DNA of 64,000 bases. Origin: Hordeum vulgare subsp. vulgare (Eukaryota > Streptophyta > Magnoliopsida > Poales > Poaceae). This document shows positions 33,830 through 45,235 of the stretch, one piece after another. The DNA lies in contig NC_058520.1 in assembly GCF_904849725.1 (NCBI RefSeq), positions 323,837,186 to 323,901,185 of the forward strand, given 5' to 3'. The notes beneath the pieces are model-generated. The model saw only the letters and a list, made by a program, of their open reading frames with translations, did not search any database and was not told the origin of the DNA. Position 1 is the first letter of the stretch. Every line of letters begins with the position of its first letter. The position numbers and the translations under genes are program-made.

Positions 33830-35616
33830 TGTTGGAAATATGCCCTAGAGGTAATAATAAAATAGTTATTATTATATTTCCTTTTTAAGATAATTGTTTA
33901 TTATCCATTCTATAATTGTATTGAATGGAAACATAAATGCATGTGTGGATATATAGACAAAACAATGTCCCTAGTGAGCCTCTAGTTGACTAGCCTGTTG
34001 GTCAAGGATGGTTAAGGTTTCCTAGCCATAGACAAGTGCTGTCACTTGATGACGGGATCACACCATTAGGAGAATGATGTGATGGACAATACCCAAACTA
34101 TAAACGTAGCATATGATTGTGTCATTTTGTTGCTATTGTTTTCTGTATGTCAAGTATACATTCTTATGACCATGAGATCATGTAACTCATTAACACAGGA
34201 GGAATGCCTTGTGTGTATCAAACGTCGCAACGTTACTGGGTGACTATGAAGGTACTCTACAGGCATCTTTGAAGGTGTCCGTTGAGTTAGCATGGATCAA
34301 GACTGGGATTTGTCACTCTGTGTGACACAGAGATATCTCGGGGCCCACTCGGTAATACAACATCACAAACAAGCCTTGCAAGGAATGTGGCTAAAGATTT
34401 AGCCACGGAATATTGTATTACGAAACGAGTAAACAGACTTGCCGGTAACGAGATTGAAATAGGTATGGCGATACCAACGATCAAATCTCGGGCAAGTAAC
34501 ATACCGAAGGACAAAGGGAATGATATACGGGATTGTGTGAATCCTTGACATAGAGGTTCAATCAAAAAGATCTTCGTAGAATATGTAGGATCCAATATGG
34601 ACGTCCTAGTCCCGCTATTGGATATTGACCGGAGAGTGTCTCGGTCATGTCTACATAGTTCTCAAACCCGAGGGTCTGCACACTTAAGGTTTGGTGACGT
34701 TTTCGGTATAGTTGAATTATTGATGTTGGTAACCAAATGTTGTTTGGAGTCCTATATGAGATCCTGGATGTCACGAGTCTCTCCGGAATGGTCCGGAAAT
34801 GAAGATTGATATACAGGATTGTTGCATTTGGCTTCTCGAAAGATTTCGGGCATTACCGGTGAAGTACGGGAGTGACGAATGGGTTCTGGGGTTTTACCGG
34901 GAGGGGCCACCCACCCGGGAGAGAACCAAATAGGCCCATGGGTGGTGCACCAGCCCTTAGTGGGCTGGTGAGGCCAGCCCAATAAGGCTATTTTGTCCAA
35001 AGCAGTAATAAAGAAGGAAAACAAAAGAGAAGGAGGTGGACAAGATAGGAAGGAGTCCTCCACTAAACCGAATTGGAGGAGGACTCCTCCCTCCTTGCCT
35101 CTGCCGAAGCTCCTCCTTTCAATAGGAGGCAAGCCAACCACCCCTTGGTTCCTCCTATATATAATGGAGGGTTTTAGGGTTTCTTCAACTCAAGCCTTTG
35201 TGCAAACCTCTCTCCCTCCACTACTTCGTGACACCTCGTAGCTAGATCAGTACGGCACGGCGAAGCCCTGCCGGAGTAACTTCACCATCATAATCTCCAC
35301 ACCGTCGTGCTGCCGGAGAATTCAGCTACCTCTTCGTCTCTCTTGCTAGATCAAGAAGGCGGAGATTGTCATCAAGTTGTACGTGTGCTGAACACGGAGG
35401 TGACGTCCGTTCGGTGCTAGATCAGGACGGATTGTGGGACGGCGGCGATTTGGATCGCGAAGACGTTCCACTACATCAACCGCGTTTCTTAAGGCTTCCC
35501 GCTTAGTGATCTACAAGGGTATGTGGATCCAATCTCCCTCTCGTAGATGATCATCACCATGATAGGTCTTCGTGTGCGTAGGAATTTTTTTGTTTCCCAT
35601 GCAACGTTCCCCTACA
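33830..35616 (+). repeat. WIS/Angela-like 3' LTR, complete
   Basis: Bases 33818-33829 (CAAGTGGGAGAC) are the polypurine tract; the LTR starts TGTTGGAAATATGCCC and ends CCCCTACA, 1787 bp. The GAAGC duplicate follows. Confidence 0.93.
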
Positions 35617-35621
35617 GAAGC

Positions 35622-36490
35622 TTCACCACAATGGAATGTGGCTCCGAGGTAACCTCAACCGTTTAGGATACTCAGACACCCAATAGTAACAAGATCCGCA
35701 AGGGATTAGTGGGGGGAATCAAATATCTCTTGGTGGAAGTGTTGATGAAGGCCCTCTAAAGCGATCCCTAGGAAATCAATAAGTTTGATTGGCTAGGGAG
35801 AGAGATCGGGCAAGAATAAGCTTTTGGAGCTACAATAGAGCTTAGGTAGGTAAGAGGTGAGCTTCTCAGGGAAGAAGACACCTATATATAGTGGGGGGTA
35901 CAATCCAACCATTACCCACCCACCAACTGCACTAGCCAAGCGGTACTACCACTCCTAAGAGCGGTACTACCGCCCGACAGCTCACCAACCACGGTAGTAA
36001 GAAAATACTACCGTGCCTACCACCATGGGGGAAAAGGATGCGCAAAAAGTCCGACGGAGCAATAGTAAAAAACTACTACCGCCCCGAGGGCGGTAGTACA
36101 GCTCGTGGAGCGGTAGTAAAAAATTACTACCACCCATAGATCGGTAGTACCGTTGGCACCAACGATACTACCACTCGCCCTTTTGCATATGCATGAAAGA
36201 CAAGGTTGGAGCTCCACTGTAGCAAGGTAAATGTGGTGCACTATAAATGTGTACATGATGATTCCAGCCAAACCTTTCCGACGTGGACCCCCTCTTAATA
36301 GTATGGCTTTCCTATGACTCAAATCCACCAAAGAGAAATGTAGAAAGCAGCCGTCTTCGAGAGGCTCCGAGGGGCATCAATCGTCTTGTGCCTGGTCATG
36401 AATTATCTGAAATGCTCAATGCACATGATTAGTCCACACAGGCATTGTCATCTATCACTAAAACCACTTAGGGAGAAATATGCCCTAACA
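35622..36490 (-). repeat. Maximus-like 3' LTR, proximal part
   Basis: It resumes after the GAAGC duplicate (TTCACCACAATGGAATGTGG) and matches 59074-59922. It ends TATGCCCTAACA at 36490, the TG end on the minus strand. Confidence 0.9.
35935..36175. repeat. palindrome cluster GCGGTAGTACCGC-type in Maximus-like 3' LTR
   Basis: Several copies of GCGGTAsTACCGC and of GCGGTAGTAAAAAATTACTACC arms occur in alternating orientation over about 240 bp. The arms GCGGTA and TACCGC are exact complements around a single centre base. Confidence 0.85.
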
Positions 36491-36515
36491 ATCTCCCCCT
36501 TTTTGTGGATTGATG
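36491..36515 (-). other. polypurine tract of the Maximus-like element
   Basis: On the minus strand ATCCACAAAAAGGGGGAGAT leads directly into the 3' LTR, the normal site for priming plus-strand DNA synthesis. Confidence 0.75.
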
Positions 36516-37234
36516 ACAATACAGGATTTGCACAAAACGGATATAGAGAAAGCATATGTGAACCCAAAATCTACAAACTAGAGACACGTTCCCCCTAGAT
36601 GTGTGCATACCTACACACAACCACAAAAAAGGACTCCCCCTAGATTTTATAGACGAGTCAATCCTTGCAACATAATAGAATAAACATTATGCATGGAAGC
36701 AAGGCATAGCATGTGAGCATGAAGATAAGGGTGCAAGATAATAGGACTCACAAGCTACTAATAAACTAGGTAATAATGAGACAAAAGATAGGGAAGAGAT
36801 AGCATATGTCTCACACCATATGATAAAGTATGACGTCTCATAATTTCACCCATACAGCAAAGACAACTAGCAAAGCAACTAAAGTTCAACAATTAAAGCA
36901 ACCACGAAAACAAGAAAACTCGCAAATCCTACACTCTCTGCCCCTTTGGCATCAGGACACCAAGAAGGTAGAGAAGACACCTACGACACCGGTGGTAGCT
37001 CGAACTGGAGAGAACTCAACCATTAGACTCCTGAGCATACTCCTCATCTGTCCCATCTTTGGTCTCCTCCTCAGAGTCCTTGTTAGATGTAGCACATTGT
37101 AGATTGTTCTTTTGCATCCACTCAGCCTCCGGGGTGATGTCATGCTCAGACCCACTGGAGATGTGCACGTCGAGCGTCCTCATAATCAGCTTGTCGCGCT
37201 GACGGCTCTCCTTCTGAGCGACATGCGTCCTGTA
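36516..37234 (-). other. 3' untranslated region of the Maximus-like element
   Basis: AT-rich on the minus strand with no convincing ORF; it lies between the post-pol gene and the polypurine tract. Confidence 0.55.
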
Positions 37235-38776
37235 CTACCCCTTCGCCTGCATGTAGAATAAGGTCTTAATCTTGTCTGTGAGCTTCTTGGCCCACGATGG
37301 CTCGGCAGAGGAAGGCACACATGACTCTGGAACGGTCTCATCCTCAGCAGCAGCCTCATCCTCATCAGAATCCCTGGTGGCAGTAGCAGGCGTAGTTGTG
37401 GTGTTGGCCCATTTGTTCTTCTGTCTCAGCTTGATCGGCTCATGGTGAATACACATAGGAGCATGTAACTCAATAGATGGAAAGGCCTTAGCCCACTGCG
37501 TCTTGATTAGGTAAAACATATAGGGGCCATAGATTGGGACCTTATGGTTGAAGACTGCTGAGTGAAGCTCGCTCCACATAACGTGGGAGATATCCACAGG
37601 TCCAAAGGAGCGAGCCCGCCCCTTCTGACACATAATAAGCATATCTACCAGCTATGAGTGGACCTAGTCCTTGTTGCCAACTTGTGGAAACAGTGTGTTG
37701 CGAAATATGCGGTGCATGACATCCAAAAAAGGGTTCATAACATGGGAGACCTCACCAGATGGGGATTCCTTCACAATATAGTACGACAACAACTTCTCCT
37801 TAGCTAGAGCAGTAGACTGAGCGTGTGGGCGCAAGCTAACTGGGTGCTCAAGCCCTTCATCCCAAACATGCAGAAGGTCCATGAACTCCTTCCACGTAGC
37901 AGACAGTAGCTCCCCATTTGTCATCCAGGTCATTGTGCGGGCGTCATCAGTGTGAAAGTGAACAGTAGAAAAGAAATGGGCCACTACCTCAGGATCAAAA
38001 TCAAGCTGAAAAGTGATGAGCTCCTCAATCTGAAGTTGTTCTACCATGGCCAAAGCATCATCAAAGTATGCACGGTTATTCTTGAGATGGCTCGTATCAA
38101 TCCACTGCACAGGAACATATATATTCTTGTTCGTTTTGATGACGTCTTCATAAATAAGAAACTGATCCTTAGTCCAGAACATGTCACCTCCGGGGAACTG
38201 GACCCTACTGCTGACATAGGGGCTGACCCTTTGGCGAAGCTGAAACTCTGCAGGCGGCATGGCATTCCAATCAACACTGGTCTTGTTCTTCTGAGCAGTC
38301 TTCTTAACATTGCACTTTGGAGCTTTCAAACCCTCGGGGATATCGAAAGAATGAGGTCTCTTGGAATTGGAATCCCGAGGTGGGTTAGAGCGCCTGGAGC
38401 CACTACCTATGACACGCAAAAGCAAACACAACACAAAGACACAAGAAGTTAAGGCAAAGATCAACATGCAGCAAAAAATCCCAAAAAAAATAGCTGGAAG
38501 GGTAATACATGAGTGCTCATGGGATGGCGGTAGTACCGCTGCGTGAGCGGTAGTAAAAATTTACTACCGCTCTGACAGCGGTAGTACTTCTCCACAACGG
38601 TAGTACCGCTCCAGGAGGAGCGGTAGTACCGCACGGGGGACAGAGTGCCAGATTTTACTATGGAACTATCAAATCCGGTACTACCGAAGACCCAAATACA
38701 CAAATGTCACCCTACATAAGAAAGATCTACCAACCAAGAACTCCCCAACCCTCCTAGCATGATTATATGGTGCCAT
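37235..38776 (-). pseudogene. post-pol gene at the env position of the Maximus-like element (plant transposon-type protein)
   Basis: ATG 38776 starts MAPYNHARRVGEFLVG. A donor GTAGGG at 38715 and an acceptor CATAG ending at 38407 bound a 309-bp intron that keeps the frame. Exon 2 encodes a basic linker (RRSNPPRDSNSKRPHSF), then a folded-looking domain: VQFPGGDMFWTKDQFLIYED, WMTNGELLSATWKEFMDLL, VMNPFLDVMHRIFRN. Two in-frame TAGs (near 37662 and 37650) separate this from IYGPYMFYLIKTQW and an acidic tail (RDSDEDEAAAEDE). It resembles the 'putative plant transposon protein' families found in grass retroelements more than a viral envelope: no signal peptide or membrane anchor is seen. Function unknown; this copy is broken. 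Confidence 0.6.
38524..38685. repeat. palindrome cluster within the intron of the post-pol gene
   Basis: Six arms of the GCGGTAGTA family occur here. The best hairpin is AGCGGTAGTAAA, a two-base AA centre and TTTACTACCGCT near 38546-38571, twelve perfect pairs. Confidence 0.9.
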
Positions 38777-39030
38777 GAGAACGAACACACATACCCCTAA
38801 CCCTAGGTTCAACAAAACCGAGGCAAAAATGAAGGGAACGAGGGGCAGTACCGAGGTCCATGGCACAAGGGATAGGATCCCACCAAGCGGAATCAGGGAA
38901 GGGTGGCCGGCGAAGGAGATCCGGCGAGTCCCTTGGGCACCAAATTTTGAGAGGAGAGAGAGGAGAAGAAGAAGGACACGAGATGAATGGGTAGGGAGAG
39001 AAAAGAACTGCCCCCCTACCCTAAAATAAC
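38777..39030 (-). promoter_or_regulatory. gene-like leader and possible promoter of the post-pol gene
   Basis: On the minus strand a TTATTTTAGG stretch (39030-39020) is followed by CT-rich DNA (CTTCTTCTTCTCCTCTCTCT-type), CGCCGG motifs and CCTAGGGTTAGGGG before ATG 38776. This is typical of plant gene 5' UTRs. No experiment-level support is available. Confidence 0.4.
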
Positions 39031-39045
39031 CCCCTACTTTCCTGC

Positions 39046-39165
39046 CACCATGGTAGTACCGCAGCCATCGCGGTAGTACCGTTGGCCGAGCGGCAGAACC
39101 GCTCGCCCAGCGGCAGTAAAAACTTACTGCCGAGCTGGGGCGGTAGTACCGTGCCCCTATTGACA
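39046..39165. repeat. palindrome cluster upstream of the post-pol gene leader
   Basis: ATGGTAGTACCGCAG, CGCGGTAGTACCG, GCGGCAGTAAAAACTTACTGCC and GGCGGTAGTACCG occur within 120 bp, again as complementary arms around one or a few bases. Confidence 0.85.
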
Positions 39166-39425
39166 AAAAAAGTTGGAAACGTTGCTCCACTCTCCTCGTC
39201 AATAAAAAGACTTTGAACTTAGCTAGTGAACAAGGAAAAACACAAAAAAACCCAAAAGAAGATAAGAAGAGACACGTACGCACTGGAACATAGAGCCAAA
39301 TCTTCTGGCGAAGAGAGGGCGGTGGCCGAAGCCACCAATGTTTGAGACAAATGGTATGACACTATGAAGAATTATCCTTGGGTTCATGACCACAACTCCT
39401 CTTTGAAGCACAAGTGCCATCAATT

Positions 39426-41206
39426 TGTTGGGGAACGTTGCATGGGAAACAAAAAGTTTCCTACGCACACGAAGACCTATCATGGTGATGTCCATCTACG
39501 AGAGGAGATTAGATCTACGTACCCTTGTAGATCGCTCAGCAGGAAGCGTTAAGAAACAAAGTTGATGTAGTGGTACAGCTTCGTGATTCAAATCACCGTC
39601 GTCCCACGATCCGTCCCACTAACGGTTCTGGTCTAGCGCCGAACGGACGTCACCTCCGCGTTCAGCACACGTACAGCTCGACGATGATCTCAGCCTTCTT
39701 GATCCAGCAAGCAAGACGAAGAAGTAGATGAGTTCTCTGGCAGCATGACAGTGCTCCAGTGGTGGTGACGATCTACTCCTGCAGGGCTCCACCCGAGCTC
39801 CGCAAAAATCTGATCTAGAGGAAAAACTATGTGGAATAGCCTTGAGTTGTACGTGGCAAAGTTGTGTCTCAAAAAGCCCTAAACCGCCAATATATAGGAG
39901 GAGGGGAGGGGCTAGCCTTGGGGCACAAGGGCCCCAAGGTGCGCCGCCCGCCAGGAGGAGGTGGAATCCTCCTCCAATTCGGTTTGGGAAGAGGAGTCCT
40001 CCTCTTCCTTCCCACCTCCCTCTTTCCTTTTTTTCTTCTTTTCTTTTGGTAATTTTTACATGTGGCGCCATAGCCCTCTTGGGATGACTCCACCAGCCCA
40101 ATAAGGACTTGGTGCGCCGTCCTAGGGCCTTGGGCTCACTCCCGGGTGGATGGGCCCCTCGCGGTACACACCCGGAACCCATTCGTCACTCCCGGTATAC
40201 TGCCGGAATTGCCCGAAACTTTCCTGTGACCAAATGGAACCATCCTATATATCAATCTTCGTTTCCGGACCATTTAGGAAACCCTCGTGACGTCCGTGAT
40301 CTCATCCCGGACTCCAAACAACATTCGGTAACCACACATATAACTCAACTATATTAAAACATCATCGAACCTTAAGTGTGCAGACCCTGCGGGTTCAAGA
40401 ACTATGTAGACATGACCCGAGACACTCCTCGGTCAATATCCAATAGCGGGACCTGGATGCCCATATTGGATCCTACATATTCTCCGAAGATCTTATCTGT
40501 TGAACCTCAGTGCCAAGGATTCATATAATCTCGTATGTCATTCCCTTTATCCTTGGGTATGTTACTTGCCCGAGATTTGATCGTCGGTATCCGCATACCT
40601 ATTTCAATCTCGTTACCGGCAAGTCTCTTTACTCGTTCTATAATACAAGATCCCGTGACTTACACTTAGTCAGATTGCTTGCAAGGCTTGTGTGTGATGT
40701 TGTATTACCGAGTGGGCCTCGAGATACCTCTCCGTCACACGGAGTGACAAATCCCAGTCTTGATCCATACTAACTCAAAGGACACCTTCGGAGATACCTG
40801 TAGAGGACCTTTATAGTCACCCAGTTACGTTGCGACGTTTGATAGACCCAAGGTATTCCTCCGGTGCCATAGGAATAAATACTTGACACGCAGAAAACAA
40901 TAGCAATAAAACGACACGATCAATATGCTACGTTCATAGTTTGGGTCTAGTCCATCACATGATTCTCCTAATGATGTGATTCAGTCATCGAGCGACGACA
41001 CTTGCACATAGTCAGAAAACCTTGACTATCCTTGATCAACTGGCTAGCCAACTAGAGGCTTACTAGGGACATTGTTTTTTCTATGTATCCACACATGTAT
41101 CTATTTTCCATTCAATACAATTATAGCATGGATAATAAACGATTATCTTGTAACAGGAAATATAATAATAACTATTTATCATTGCCTCTAGGGCATATTT
41201 CCAACA
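39426..41206 (-). repeat. 3' LTR of the minus-strand WIS/Angela-like element
   Basis: 1781 bp; the minus strand starts TGTTGGAAATATGCCCTAGA at 41206 and ends CGTTCCCCAACA. The polypurine tract lies just to the right (plus AGTCTCCTAGTTGC). Confidence 0.92.
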
Positions 41207-41258
41207 GTCTCCTAGTTGCACTAGAGTCAATAATCTAGTCCTCACATCGCCATGCGAT

Positions 41259-41947
41259 TTACATTGTAATAAATCTAACACCCATACAGTTCTGGTGTTG
41301 ATCATGTTTTGTGCGTGGAAGAGGTTTAGTCAGCGGGTCTGCTATATTCAGATCCATGTGCACTTTGCAAATATTCACGTCCTCTCCTTCGACGTAGTCG
41401 TGGATGAGGTTGAAGCGTCGTTTGATGTGCCTGGTTTTCTTGTGAAACCTTGGTTCCTTTGCTAAAGCAATGGCACCAGTGTTGTCACAGAACAGAGTTA
41501 TTGGATTTAGTGCGCTCGGCACAACTCCAAGATCCGTCATGAAATACTTCATCCAGACACCCTCCTTTGCTGCCTCCGAGGCAACCATGTACTCCGCTTC
41601 ACATGTAGAATCTGCTACGACGCTTTGCTTGGAACTGCACCATCTTACTGCACCCCCATTAAGAATAAATACGTATCCGGTTTGCGACCTAGAGTCATCC
41701 GGATCGGTGTCAAAACTTGCGTCGACGTAACCCTTTACGACGAGCTCTTCGTCACCTCCATAAACGAGAAACATTCCTTAGTCCTTTTCAGGTACTTCAG
41801 AATATTCTTGACCGCCGTCCAGTGATCCACTCCTGGATTACTCTGAAACCTGCCTGCCATACTTATGGCCAAGCGGACGTCTGGTCTAGTGCACAACATT
41901 GCATACATGATAGAACCTATGGCTGAAGCATAGGGGACGGAACTCAT
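41259..41947 (-). pseudogene. copia RNase H (minus-strand WIS/Angela-like element)
   Basis: 41947-41735 has YASAIGSIMYAMLCTRPDV and continues the RT frame after a nonsense codon; a frame change near 41770 leads to 41774-41259, which has GYVDASFDTDPDDSRSQTG, ADSTCEAEYMVASEAAKEG, LFCDNTGAIALAKE and ADPLTKPLPRTKHDQHQ. The acidic catalytic residues are present. Confidence 0.87.
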
Positions 41948-41977
41948 TTGTTCTCTATCTTCCGCAGCTGCTGGGCA

Positions 41978-43069
41978 CTAAGTCTTACTCAATTTTATAC
42001 CTTGTAACACTGGCAAGAACCCTTTCTTGGACTGTTCCATTTTGAACTTCTTCAAAACTTTATCAAGGTATGTGCTTTGTGAAAGTGCTATCAGGCGTCC
42101 CGATCTATCCCTATAGATCTTAATGCCTAGAATGTAAGCAGCTTCTCCTAGGTCCTTCATAGAGAAACTTTTATTCAAGTAATCCTTTACGCTCTCCAAA
42201 AACTCCACGTTGTTTCCAATCAGCAATATGTCATCCACATATAATATTAGAAACGCCACAGACCTCCCACTCACTTTCTTGTAAACACAAGATTCTCCAA
42301 CCACTTGTATAAACCCAAATGCTTTGATAACCTCATCAAAGCGCTTATTCCAACTCCGAGATGCTTGCACCAGTCCATAAATGGATCGCTGGAGCTTGCA
42401 CACTTTGTTAGCATTCTTTGGATCGACAAAACCTTCGGGTTGCATCATATACAACTCTTCCTTAAGAAAACCATTAAGGAACGCTGTTTTGACATCCATC
42501 TGCCAGATTTCATAATCGAAAAATGCAGCTATTGCTAACATGATTCTGACGGACTTAAGCATCGCTACCGGTGAGAACGTCTCATCATAGTCAACTCCTT
42601 GAACTTGTGAAAAACCCTTTGCCACAAGTCGAGCTTTATAAACGGATACATTACCGTCTGTGTCCGTCTTCTTCTTAAAGATCCATTTGTTCTGAATAGC
42701 CTTGCGGCCTTCAGGTAGTACTTCCAAAGTCCACACTTTGTTTTCGTACATAGATCCTATCTCAAACTTAATGGCCTCCAGCCATTTGTTGGAATCCGGG
42801 CCCACGATTGCTTCTTCATAATTCGCAGGTTCATTGTTGTCTAACAACATGATTGATAAGACAGGATTACCGTACCACTCAAGAGTAGTATGTGATCTTG
42901 TCGACCTGCGAGGGCCGACAGGAACTTCATCCGAAGTTTCATGATCATCATCATTAACTTCCTCCTCAACCGGCGTCGCAATGACAGGGGTTTCCCCTTG
43001 CCCTACGCCACCATCCAGAGGGACTAGAGGTTCGACAACCTCATCAACCTCTATCTTCCTCCCACTCAA
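41978..43069 (-). CDS. copia reverse transcriptase, long open frame
   Basis: A 363-residue frame with an acidic linker, then RT: WIFKKKTDTDGN, KARLVAKGFSQVQGVDYDET, QMDVKTAFLNG, YGLVQASRSWNKRFDE and the catalytic box YVDDILLIGN, followed by STYLDKVLKKFKMEQSKKG. It stops at a TAG (41980-41978) where the family normally continues into RNase H, and it has a frame break from integrase at about 43070. RT itself looks whole. Confidence 0.9.
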   Translation of the reverse strand: MSGRKIEVDEVVEPLVPLDGGVGQGETPVIATPVEEEVNDDDHETSDEVPVGPRRSTRSHTTLEWYGNPVLSIMLLDNNEPANYEEAIVGPDSNKWLEAIKFEIGSMYENKVWTLEVLPEGRKAIQNKWIFKKKTDTDGNVSVYKARLVAKGFSQVQGVDYDETFSPVAMLKSVRIMLAIAAFFDYEIWQMDVKTAFLNGFLKEELYMMQPEGFVDPKNANKVCKLQRSIYGLVQASRSWNKRFDEVIKAFGFIQVVGESCVYKKVSGRSVAFLILYVDDILLIGNNVEFLESVKDYLNKSFSMKDLGEAAYILGIKIYRDRSGRLIALSQSTYLDKVLKKFKMEQSKKGFLPVLQGIKLSKT

Positions 43070-44377
43070 TTCTTTCGAGAGAATTCCTTCTCAAGAAAAG
43101 CTCCATTTTTAGCAACAAACACTTTGGCCTCGGATTTGAGATAGAATGTGTACCCAACTGTCTCCTTTGGGTAACCTATGAAGACACACTTTTTCCGCTT
43201 TTGGTTCCAGCTTTTCAAGCTGAAGCTTTTTGACACAAGCATCACATCCCAAAACTTTAAGAAACGACAACTTTGGTCATTTGCCATACCACAGTTCGTA
43301 TGGTGTTGTCTCAATGGATTTTGATGGTGCCCTATTTAAAGTAAATGCAGCTGTCTCTAATGCATAACCCCAAAATGATAACGGCAAATCGGTAAGAGAC
43401 ATCATAGATTGCACCATTTCTAAGAAAGTACGATTACGACGTTCGGACACACAATTACACTGTGGTGTTCCAGGCGGTGTCAACTGTGAGACAATTCAAC
43501 ATTGTCTTAAGTGAGAACCAAACTCGAAACTTAGATATTCACCCCCATGATGAGACCATAGGTACTTGATCTTCTTGTTACGATGATTTTCAACTTCACT
43601 CTGAAATTGCTTGAACTTCTCAAACGTTTCAGACTTGTGCTTCATCAAGTAGATATATCCATACCTACTCAAATCGTCAGTGAAGGTGAGAAAATAACGA
43701 TATCCGTCGCGCGCTTCCACACTCATCGGACCGCACACATCGGTATGTATGATTTCCAACAAGTCACTTGCACGCTCCATTGTTCCGTAGAACGGAGTCT
43801 TAGTCATCTTTCCCATGAGGTATGGTTCGCACGTGTCAAGTGAATCAAAGTCAAGTGACTCCAAAAGTCCATCGGAAAGGAGTTTCTTCATGCTCTTTGA
43901 ACCAATATGACCTAAGCGGCAGTGCCACAAAAACATGGCGCTATCATTGTTAACTCTACATCTTTTCGTCTCAATGTTATGTATATGTGTATGATCACTA
44001 TCACGATTCAATATGAACAATCCTCTCACATTGGGTGCATGACCATAAAAGATATTACTCACAGAAATAGAACAACCATTATTCTCTGACTTCAACGGGT
44101 AACCGTGTCGCAATAAACAAGATCCAGATACAATGTTCATGCTTAAAGCAGGCAGTAAATAACAATTATTTAAGTTCATAACTAATCCTGATGGTAACTG
44201 AAGTGAAATTGTGTCGACGGCGATTGCATCAACCTTGGAACCATTTCCCACGTGCATCGTCACTTCATCTTTCGCGAGCTTTCCTTTATTCCGCAGTTCC
44301 TGTTTTGAGTTGCAAATATGAGCAAAAGAACTGGTATCGAATGCCCAAGCACTACTACGAGAGTTGGTTAAGTACAC
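43066..44377 (-). pseudogene. copia protease and integrase (minus-strand WIS/Angela-like element)
   Basis: Protease: WAFDTSSFAHICN, so the catalytic DTG is DTS. Integrase: zinc region WHCRLGHIGSKS with CEPYLMGK where CxxC is expected (second Cys replaced by Tyr). Core: HTDVCGPMSVEARDGYRYF, then a broken SDRGGEY region (SHHGGEYLSFEFG), a stop near 43498 and continuation at 43483 (TPPGTPQCNCVSERRN) and 43314 in shifted frames. Probably inactive. Confidence 0.87.
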
Positions 44378-44393
44378 ATCAATAACATGTATA

Positions 44394-45235
44394 TCAAATA
44401 TACCTGATTTTTTCCTTGGCCGCCTTCTTATCCGCCAAATACTTGGGGCAGTTGCGCTTCCAGTGATCCAGTCCCTTGCAATAATAACACTTTGTTTCAG
44501 GATTAGGTCGAGCCTTGGGTTTCTTCATCGGATTGGCAACAGGCTTGCTCCTCTTCTTGGAGTTACCCTTCTTGCCTTTGTCGTTTCTCTTGAAAATAGT
44601 GGTCTTATTGACCATAAACACTTGATTCTCTTTCCAGAGTTTTGACTGCGACTTTCAGCATCACGAATAACTCGCCGGGTGACTTGTTCATCCCTTGCAT
44701 GTTATAGTTCAACACAAAGCTCTTGTAGCTTGGTGGAAGTGATTGAAGAATTATGTTAGTGATAGCTTCTTGCGGGAGTTCAATCCCCAGCTCAACTAGA
44801 CGGTTTGAGTACCCAGACATTTTGAGCACATGTTCATTGAGACACGAATTCTCCTCCATCTTGCAAGCATAGAATTTATCGAAGGTCTCATACCTCTCGA
44901 TCTGGGCGTTCTTCTGAAAGATAAACTTCAACTCCCTGAACATCTCATATGCTCCATGACGCTCAAAGCGACGTTGAAATCCCGGTTCTAAGCCATAAAA
45001 GATTGCACATTGAACTACTGGGTAGTCCTCCTTACGTGTTAACCAGGCGTTCTTAACATCTTGGTCAGCCGTAGCGGGTGGTTCATCTCCTAGCGCAGAA
45101 TTAAGGACATATATTCCCAGCTTGCAAGAGCAATTTATGATTACGAGCCCAGTCTACAAAGTTGCTTCCATCATCTTTCAACTTAGCTTTCTCTAGGAAC
45201 GTATTAAAATTCAGGGTGACTATTGCGTGAGCCAT
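44394..45235 (-). pseudogene. copia gag (minus-strand WIS/Angela-like element)
   Basis: The start codon is at 45235-45233 (MAHAIVTLNFNTFLEKAK). Capsid-like coding 44943-44605 (MFRELKFIFQKNAQIERYE, SLPPSYKSFVLNYNMQGM) and zinc knuckle 44621-44394 (CYYCKGLDHWKRNC) are in different frames. Lysine-rich stretch precedes the knuckle. Confidence 0.85.

Larger units (their letters stand above)
16645..35616 (+). mobile_element. WIS/Angela/BARE-like copia retrotransposon, interrupted by a WHAM-like element
   Basis: The LTR starts TGTTGGAAATATGCCC at 16645 and the second LTR ends GTTCCCCTACA at 35616. GAAGC occurs on both sides (16640-16644 and 35617-35621). After removing the nested gypsy the element is about 8.8 kb, normal for this family. 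Its 5' LTR is split at 17721/27891. Internal coding (29845-33778) is strongly decayed. It sits inside the 3' LTR of the Maximus-like copia, in the opposite orientation. Confidence 0.93.

Noticed and set aside
38777..39283. Upstream extension of the post-pol ORF (hydrophobic, signal-like residues)
   Set aside because: The apparent membrane-like stretch comes from translating the CT-rich leader and palindromes; coding is credible only from ATG 38776.
39619..40182. 187-residue minus-strand frame and its counterpart at 46699-47154
   Set aside because: Both are the same LTR region of the minus-strand copia; the frame differs between copies and encodes no known domain.
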